This document shows positions 57,001 to 64,000 of a DNA stretch of 64,000 nt, piece by piece. The stretch's first letter is position 1; each line of letters begins with the position of its first letter. The stretch comes from Mesostigma viride. Lineage: Eukaryota > Streptophyta > Mesostigmatophyceae > Mesostigmatales > Mesostigmataceae. Where the stretch lies: positions 1,045,667 through 1,109,666 of the forward strand of contig RPFO01000154.1 of assembly GCA_009746045.1 (NCBI GenBank). The letters run 5' to 3'. The notes under the pieces are model-generated. The model saw only the letters and a list, made by a program, of their open reading frames with translations, was not told where the DNA came from and searched no databases. A program made the translations under genes and the position numbers.

Positions 57001-60000
57001 AGGGGGGGGGGGAGGGGGGGAGGGGGGGGAAGAGGATGGGTTGGGTGGGTGAGTCAGGAAAGCAAGAGAAGGAATTTCTGAGAGTGGGGCCCTTCTTGAG
57101 ACTTCCGCTGTGGGAAAAGGGACCGTCACTTGCATGCGGTGGCGGCTTGCATGCCAGCATCCCGACACCCACTCCCAGGCCCCCCCAGGCAAGCCGCCAC
57201 CCGGACGCATCCCCATCCATGACGCATCATCCACAGCGGCAGGACATGCCTTCATAACAGCCGCATACCACGGCTAACTCCCAAGCACTCGGGACGGGCC
57301 TCGCTTGCCGCCATTCATCGAACAACGAGCCTAAGGCTGTGCGGGGTACAAAAAGGCACCAAGCTCGGCAACGAGGGGCTCCGTCGACCCCTCACCGTTG
57401 AACTGCTAGCCCAAAAGGTATAATAGTTATGCTACTCATTAAAGGAAACATTCACCCCCTCGATGTCGACCTCACTGTACTCGGACAACCATCAGGCCCA
57501 CTCCACCCCTCCGCATGTCATCTAGACAACCACCACCGCCACAGGCAACATGCATCGCCTTCATGTCGGCTAGTCGTTATCGCACAAACGCTACATGAGA
57601 AGAGAGACGCCAGGGACGATCATTCCCAAGACCCCAACACGCACCCCCTCGATGTCGGCCTCGTCGTACTCGGACAGCTCGGGGAACTCGCGCCAGCTGC
57701 GGAACGCGTACCAAAAGTTGTAGAAGGCGTCCACCTGCTTCATGTCGCTCGTGTCGTCGCCCAGCTGGGGCACCGCCGACGCCTCGCCCACCGACCAGCG
57801 TGAGTTGCGGCGGAACGCGGCGCCAAACACCTGCCGGGGAGAGCAAGCGAAACAAAAACGAAGCAAAAACAAAGGCGGAAGAGCACACGCAAACAGCTGT
57901 GGTAGCTAGTGAGCGCACGAGCAGTCAAGAAAAGCCCAAGGCAGAGCGTGAGGGAGCAACCGATCCAGCCAGCAGGGTGCCACCCGATCAGTGCGCACCG
58001 ATGCAAATGTCAATTTTAAATGCCATTCCATTCGCGAAGGCATAGGCAAAGAGCGAAACATGAGGGGTTGATGCGGGGCCGAAAGCCGGCAGGTATGAAG
58101 CAAAGGTGAGAGAACACGCACAGACCCCCCGCCCCCCCCCCCAGCCCCCGCGCCCCTGTTTAAGAATGGCTCCGAAAATCTTATGAATTGAGATCCTTAA
58201 ACATGGATGGGAGGCGGGGGGGGGAGGGGGTGTGTGATAACAAATGGATATATATGAAAAAAAGTTCAACGATGGGTGTACAAGACAACAGATTGAACAA
58301 TGGGTGTACAAGACAGCAGGTTGAACAGCGGGTGTACAAGACAACACGTTGAACGATGGGTGTACAAGACAACAGGTTGAACTAGGGATAATACAGGGTT
58401 TTAAGAGATACAAGGAAGTGGTCCCTTCTCGTCCCCCCACCCCCACCCCCGTCGGTCCCTGTCCACCGCGCGCCACGTGTCATCACCACATATTACAGCC
58501 AGAAACCACCAAGCAAGCCATAATTGCACCAAATCCCTCCCACCCCTCGCGCCCCCCTACCCGTCCGAAAGGCAGCCCCTATCCCTGGGGGCTCCCGGCC
58601 TCACCTTGTAGAACTGCCCCTCGGCGCAGTCGGACGGCACGCTGTCATCAAACTCGTCGGTCGAGTCGAACACGCGCCGCTTTACCGGGTCCGACAGCAC
58701 CTCGTACGCGCTCTGGATGTTCTTGAAGCGCGTCTCCGCCTCCTCCTTGGCCTTCTCGCTCGGCTCCAGCGTGGACAGCACCTTGTCCGGGTGGAACTTG
58801 AGCGCTGCCTCGCGGTAGGCCTTCTTAATCTCGTCTTCGCTCGCCAGGTACCTGTGGGATGGAGGTGGTTAGGAGAGCATGGGGTGGGGAAAAGGGGAAC
58901 GCCGCCCAGGGAGGGGGGTGAGCGGGTAGGAAAGGGAAGGGAAGGGAAGATGGCAAGGGGGAGGGGGAGAGAAACATGCGCCAGGAGGGGGGGGGGAGGA
59001 GAGGTGCGGAGGGAAGGGAAGGGGACATGGTAAACAAAGGAGGGGGGAATGGAGGGAAACACGGCAAGGATGGGGAAGAGGCATGGGCAGGGTGGGGGGT
59101 GGAAAAGGTGGCCAAAGCTAGGGTGGGGGAGCAGAAACGGGAGGCAGCAGGAAGGGGTGGGTGGGTGCGGGGGAAGCGGAGAGAAGGGAAGGAAGCATGG
59201 TAAGCAAGCACTCTAGAATAGTTCAAAGTAGAAGACCCCTACCTTAGCCGGCTCCGCTGCACGGCCAAAAGAGCAAGTTTGGGGCCCGCTACTATGGTGA
59301 AGAGAAGCAACCGCCACACGTTTGCCGACGCAAGGTCTTATCGCGTCCCACAGGTGTGCCTGCACCTTTGATGCAGAGAGAGAGTGCTATGTGGCTTGCC
59401 ACCCCCAGGCAGTGAGAGCAGCCTAGGCACCCTCCCTCCTGGTTGTATTAATTAGGAACATAACTCCGTTGGGAGTATATGTAGCACATAGCCTGGTTGT
59501 ATATTAGGGGTTGATGGTTTCTTTGTTCTGACCCACGTGACGCCGTCGTGTGATTTGATGCAATGGGCGTTTAATAATGTTATGCTTTAGATACGTTGAT
59601 AAATCTTTATATGCACACTATCTGATGCTCACAAGATGTCTTGGAGAGGAAGGTAAATCACACTCTGGCTATAATTTTATGCAGATTTCGACATATAACA
59701 TACTTGCTACACAACAAGTATACCGACACAAAAGCCCGTACCAAGGAGAAGGGGAATTGGGTGTAGTATGTGACTCCTCCACCACCAACAGCTGCTTGTC
59801 CTTACATACAATCCACTAGAGAGTAGCCCCACGAGACACACCACAGGCTATCTGATTTGGTGCACGAGAAATTTGGGCTGAGAAGCAACTTGCGCACACT
59901 TCACTGTGTTGCTGGTCCAAACGACGCCTGACTCGAAATCGTCGAGGGGTAGCGACAGCCATCCCAACTAACAAAGAAATTGTTACACTTGACGCATAAT

Positions 60001-60607
60001 CACATCGACGGTGGCCGCTGTATATCCTGTCTTCATGCCAGCAAATCAAGGAAGCAACTCGGCCGACCGTAATGTCATCCTATACGGTTGAGGAGCATGC
60101 CATGTGAACCAAATGGTACGAAACGCCGCTGCACAGTAAATTGGCAGGCAGCGAGCACGCCAGGCGTCGGCAACAATTGCACGTTGTTGTATCGTATTGA
60201 GGCGCGTACCTCAGGTGCGATAAGCCGAGCATTGCGTAATGATCCACCTCGCCATCCGCATGCCCTCCTTTCTTGCCCTTTTTATCCTTGCCATGCCCCC
60301 GTTTGCTGTGCCACCGGGCGGCTTCCTCCGGCGTCTCATGGTGATGGTGATGATGAGTTGTCGTTTTGTCATCTTCATCGTCGCTCGAGCTGCTATCTGA
60401 CGATGAATCGTTATCTTCTAAAAGTCCCGTGAGCCGGAGGATGGCCTCGTGAAAAGCATGGCCCGCCGGCTCATGGTCATCCCGCTCTACCGGCCCCGCG
60501 ACTTGGCACACAATCTGCACGCCGCCTTCCGGCACCTGCGCAGGGTCGTACGTTAACCGTGGCAGCCATTTTCGTGACGCCGCCATTCCCGAAAAAGCAA
60601 CAGGCAT
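54057..60607 (-). CDS. DNAJC2: Zuotin / DNAJC2 ribosome-associated J-protein (6 exons)
   Basis: Exons on the minus strand are 60607-60210, 58851-58605, 57830-57645, 56705-56340, 55946-55718 and 54940-54057; all borders are GT-AG and all phases agree (2, 0, 0, 0, 1). The product is 769 residues. J domain about 119-210: YAMLGL, then [15 protein letters not shown] with HPD at 153-155 in exon 2. Zuotin-homology region: [11 protein letters not shown] and [15 protein letters not shown] (exon 3), then the charged ribosome-binding helix (exon 4, [17 protein letters not shown]). Two SANT/Myb domains: [17 protein letters not shown] (about 490-545) and [18 protein letters not shown] (about 708-758), separated by an Ala/Pro-rich linker. 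Family role: partner of the Hsp70-like subunit in the ribosome-associated complex, cotranslational folding; the SANT pair also allows a chromatin role, as in ZRF1. ATG at 60607. Confidence 0.93.
55018..55306. repeat. 18-bp minisatellite in zuotin intron 5
   Basis: About 15 nearly identical copies of GGACACGTGAATAGGAGG. Each copy contains CACGTG. Because 18 is a multiple of three, long repetitive frames (Gly-His-Val-Asn-Arg-Arg and others) arise on both strands; they are not genes. Confidence 0.95.
56930..57040. repeat. G-rich tract in zuotin intron 3
   Basis: Runs of 7-12 G broken by single A. On the gene strand it is a long C/T tract within intron 3 (57644-56706), about 230-330 bases before its acceptor. 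Confidence 0.85.
57449..57700 (-). repeat. Diverged copies of zuotin exon 3 end inside intron 3
   Basis: The exon end and donor (plus strand CACCCCCTCGATGTCGGCCT, 57642) recur as CACCCCCTCGATGTCGACCT at about 57453 with matching TGTACTCGGACA, and in weaker form (CGCCTTCATGTCGGCTAG) at about 57549. The spacing is close to 95 bases each time. Confidence 0.75.
58262..58385. repeat. 28-bp tandem repeat in zuotin intron 2
   Basis: Just over four copies of a unit containing GATGGGTGTACAAGACAACA, with a few substitutions, in the intron 58604-57831. Confidence 0.9.
59455..59500. repeat. Family A terminal fragment in zuotin intron 1
   Basis: ATTAATTAGGAACATAACTCC and GTTGGGAGTATATGTAGCAC match the inner end of the palindromic family A elements. 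Confidence 0.7.
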
Positions 60608-61655
60608 TTTCGCCACTAGAGGAGCCGGGGATCAACGCGCTCCCGCCGGCATGCTCGCGCGAGAAATAATGCCGAGTCGACAGCAGGACGGCTGCCGATC
60701 GAAGAATGACGAAGTTTTGCAGCCTTTGCCAGAGAAACCGAACAAAGAACTCAGCTCAGCTGCCAGCTGCTGCCAGGTTCGAGTAATGGCTTTGGTGGCA
60801 GCTGTCATGTTTGCTGGCGGCTGCGACCGGCGCGGCGTGGCGTGGCGTGGCGTGGCGTGGCGTGGCGTGGCGGTCGCTTGCCAGCAGCGCCTTGCCCCTT
60901 GGTATGTCGTGGTTTAAATGTTGCTGTTGTTCTTCTTGGTGTTGCATCCCATGGTCATATTGCTGGTGGTCCCACGCCGCACATGGGCAGCAGAGATTTG
61001 GAAACGCCGATCATACAGTACAGTACAGAACCAGTAAAACTGTCAAAGGTGAAATCATTTAATTCTTTCAAGCTTCTGTGTGTGAACGACAGAACGAGTG
61101 TGCGTGAAGCAAAAAAGAACAAAAAAAAAGTCTAAACCTTCTGTGCTCTTTCAACAGTGAGGGACACGTGCAATCAGCAGGCGCGGTGAGACAAACGCAA
61201 GGGACTTGAGCGTCTTGTGGGTGCCCTCAGGATACAGTAGGCATAAAGGGCTTTCATAAACGGTGAAGAATACCGGTGAGGTATAACATCATGAAGGCCA
61301 AACACGTGCTGGCATCAACCAGACCAATCCTGTCAGCTAGGTATATCTGCTGTTTTGGCTTGTGATACATTGTTTGAAGAGTACTGAGTGCCGCTTAATC
61401 GATCATGGCAGTTTCTACGCTCGGTTTTGATTAGTTATTTGATCGGGAACGGGGCACTTACCTAGAATTCGCCGGGAAGTCTCATGTCCATCAGCCCCTT
61501 GCCAGGGATTCCGCGCATTACTTGCGAAGGAGGTGTCCTTGCTGTACTACAGGAGACGTGCACATAATTTGAACATCTAAGCGCGCTTTTCCCCCATGGT
61601 TTTCAAGGCACCTAAAGACCGGCTGTGATCAAGGGGTTGACTCAGGTGGTTGGCA
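60608..61655. promoter_or_regulatory. Divergent intergenic region between zuotin and UBE2J2
   Basis: About 1.05 kb separates two start codons pointing away from each other, so both promoters lie here. It holds a (GGCGT)n run at about 60832-60870. I see no convincing TATA box or known element. Confidence 0.5.
60832..60870. repeat. (GGCGT)n pentanucleotide run
   Basis: Seven GGCGT units, about 230 bases upstream of the zuotin start. Confidence 0.9.
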
Positions 61656-64000
61656 ATGGCAGACACAGCCGTGAAGCGGCTTCAAAAGGAGTACCGAAAC
61701 ATCCAAAAGGTATGTGGTGGCAGGGACACGTCAACACTGCTACTTGACCGTCAATAAAAGCGGACATCCAAGTATTTGTAACGTTTTGATACGTTTTTGT
61801 AGCTACAGTGTTTTTTTTTGTGTTGGATTGAACTTGTAACGGTTACCACGATTACCGCGGTGTTCTGCGTGGGCGATTGGACGTCCGATTCATCGCCATG
61901 ACATCGTTTCCGTGCCTCCACAGAGCCCTGTTCCCAACCTGGTCGCGAGGCCGTCGGCGACCAATATTTTGGACTGGCACTGGATATTGTGGGGAACCGC
62001 CGGGAGTGACTTCGAGGGGGGCGTCTATCATGGGAAGATTGTATTCCCAAAGGAGTACCCTTTCAAGCCTCCTGCGATCAGGTACGGCCGGATCGGGATA
62101 CCCACGCGAAACTGGTGATGTTCCTAGCATTGCTGAATTACCACTTTTGAAAAGAAATCTGCATAGAAGGGCAAGCATGGCGCTGAATCGGTTCCTTTGA
62201 CCAATTCACCCAAACTAGCCATGTTGCAGAGTTTCCTGATATTCTACATGGCCGAAAGGAGTGTGTTCTGCCCATTATCTAGGCTGGGTTTATCGGTGAA
62301 GGATTGTCGGGGGTGAGGAGGCGAGCGAAAAGAAGTGCCCAAGGTAAGGCGTAAGCGCACTGGCCCTGGAGATTGCCAACATGTTTGAATTTTGTATGCA
62401 TTTATTAGCGCCTCTTGAACTTGTCAAAAAATTTAGTAAGGGGGCATGGTAGCCCTATGAATAGGACTACTAGGTAGCTTATACTGGGCATGCCATGCTT
62501 CGTCGTCATGTCATACCCCCTTCCATACTCCAGCATAGGACTATGTAGCTGGTACTCTGTTTGCCGTACTGTGTCGGCATATTATACCACCCTCCATACT
62601 CCCTGTCCCCGCAGGCCCGCTCGTCACCCTTAATTAGCAAGCATCCAAGGAGCTCCACATCGTCTTAATGTAGAAAATCATAGCGAAAATTGTGTTCTCC
62701 CGTCCATACTTTGAGCATCGATGCGATTCAGGGCAAGTATGCACCTTGCCTCGTTGCTTACCTTGCCTACTATATTACAGCAATCCGATTTGGCCATGGC
62801 CACCAGCGAAGCGAATCACAGTCTTAATCTATAAAATGGTGGAAGGGGCCGCGCCTTCCTCCTGGCCACCATCTTTCAGCGCGATGCGACCTTTGTGCTA
62901 GAAGTTGCTCTCACTTGAGCAAAATACTTGCAAAAGATAACTTGCGAACCTTGTGGGAAAACTTGGCAAATATCTTCGGAAAACTTGGGAATCACTTTAC
63001 TCCTTGATGTCCCCAGTCCCCCGTACCTCTCAGCCTCCATATTTTAATCCCCTCGAAGGGTCCCCACCTTCTGACATTCCTTCCCCCCTGCATACCTGCC
63101 CTTTTTCTATTCCTCCCTTCTCCTGTTTCCTTTCTATCCCCCCCCCCCACCACCACACACACACCACCCCCCACCCCCCACACCACTTTTCATTGCCTCG
63201 CAATTATCCCCAAAAGGCGTTCCATCGACATCCCCATCAATATCACTATGAGAATGCCCTACCATGTCCTCATGGCCTTCCCCAATAGCATGCTTTCCGT
63301 TGTCGCCGCCACATGCCGCCACCCTGTGTGTCCGCAGCATGGTCACACCCAACGGCCGCTTCAGCACCAACATGCGGCTGTGCCTCTCCATGAGTGACTG
63401 TACGTATGATACCCTGTTTCCTTGTCTGTGCACATGGTAGCACTGGTTGATGCTTGTTATGGATGGCCTCTGCCTCTCAATGAGTGACTGTGCGTGGGCT
63501 TTCTTATTTGTGCACATACAGTAGCACTTGTTTATACTTGTTATTATAGCAGTACTTGTTATAATGCTTGCTCGTGTACTTGCTGTTATACTTGTTCTCG
63601 TACTTTTTTGTACGATGCGCGATTGCCCCTGCCTTTCAATGAGCGACTCTACGTGTTGCCAGACACCTGTTGTTGCGGTGTGTTGCCACACCACGGTGGG
63701 TTCCTATACTTGCGCAAGTGCAAGGCAGGGGGGGGGCAGGGCAGGGCTGTTGGGCCAGGGCACGTTCTTGGCAGTTGCATGCATCGCTCCAGAAATGCTC
63801 CGATAAAATCTTAATTGACCTAAAATTTCTCTTTTCGGCACGTTGGCACTAGGGGAATGGCGGTGCATGCGAGCCTGCTGGTCTTGACTGGATTGCGTTG
63901 TGAACATCCCCACTTGGTGGTGTGGACATCCCCTTTGTCTGGCGTGTGCAGACCACCCAGAAACATGGAACCCGTTTTGGAGTGTGTCAACGTAAGTGGC
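61656..64000 (+). CDS. UBE2J2: UBE2J2/UBC6-type ubiquitin-conjugating enzyme, 3' end outside window
   Basis: Exons 61656-61709, 61924-62081, 63338-63399 and 63952-63991, with phases 0, 2 and 1 that match at each GT-AG junction; a GTAAGT donor follows at 63992, so the gene continues beyond the window. The protein begins MADTAVKRLQKEYRNIQK, then NILDWHWILWGTAGSDFEGG, YHGKIVFPKEYPFKPPAI, TPNGRFSTNMRLCLSMSD and HPETWNPFWSVST. The Cys of RLCLSMSD is the catalytic Cys. As in the UBC6 family, the canonical HPN is replaced by TPN. Known members are C-terminally membrane-anchored ER enzymes of ER-associated degradation; the anchor is not in this window. Confidence 0.93.
63381..63660 (+). repeat. Diverged copies of UBE2J2 exon 3 end inside intron 3
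   Basis: TGCCTCTCCATGAGTGACTG (exon end and donor, 63400) recurs as TGCCTCTCAATGAGTGACTG at about 63471 and TGCCTTTCAATGAGCGACTC at about 63631. The following bases (TGTGCACAT, GTAGCACT, ACTTGTTAT) are shared by the first two units. Confidence 0.85.

Overview
This is nuclear DNA from a eukaryote, most likely a green alga. Genes are split by GT-AG introns, exons are GC-rich, and simple repeats and transposon debris are plentiful. The FAN1 gene combines UBZ4, HIRAN, SAP-like, TPR and VRR-NUC parts, as I recall for plant and algal FAN1. Two genes have a TGTAA hexamer core shortly after the stop, the usual chlorophyte poly(A) signal. The species cannot be named from the sequence alone.

Layout. 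(1) 1291-13189, minus strand: a seven-exon FAN1 interstrand-crosslink repair nuclease whose exon joins I could phase. (2) 15860-16213, plus: a small two-exon gene of unknown function. (3) 17751-26690, plus: a six-exon gene for a long disordered protein with five DLSAFSVP repeats, a coiled coil and a C-terminal C3HC4 RING finger. Its 5' end was not found. (4) 27.2-30.8 kb and 43.3-51.4 kb: mosaics of non-LTR retrotransposon fragments, palindromic elements and short repeated termini. (5) 30799-43328: a complete 12.5-kb Ty3/gypsy chromovirus with LTRs that differ only by indels and a 5-bp target duplication. A piggyBac-like element is nested inside it, and it carries extra ORFs before gag and after pol. 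(6) 44.8-54.0 kb: gene-poor DNA with CCAC-rich repeats. (7) 54057-60607, minus: a six-exon zuotin/DNAJC2 gene. (8) 61656 to the right edge, plus: the 5' part of a UBE2J2/UBC6-type E2 gene, divergent from zuotin.

The host genes fall into genome maintenance (FAN1) and protein quality control (zuotin at the ribosome, UBE2J2 at the ER, and a putative RING E3). I see no operon-like logic beyond the shared zuotin/UBE2J2 intergenic region.

Two signals stand out. First, in several unrelated genes the intron begins with degenerate tandem copies of the preceding exon end plus its 5' splice site, with periods of 30 to 125 bp. This fits intron growth or gain by tandem duplication of AGGT-bearing segments. 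Second, the chromovirus has an unusual plan: a spliced Arg/Gly-rich ORF starting inside the LTR, an ATGA overlap with an ORF carrying an RNase H1-N/viroplasmin-like domain, and a GC-rich third ORF in the env position behind a good splice acceptor. Most reading-frame breaks in the element sit at homopolymers and look like sequence errors rather than decay.
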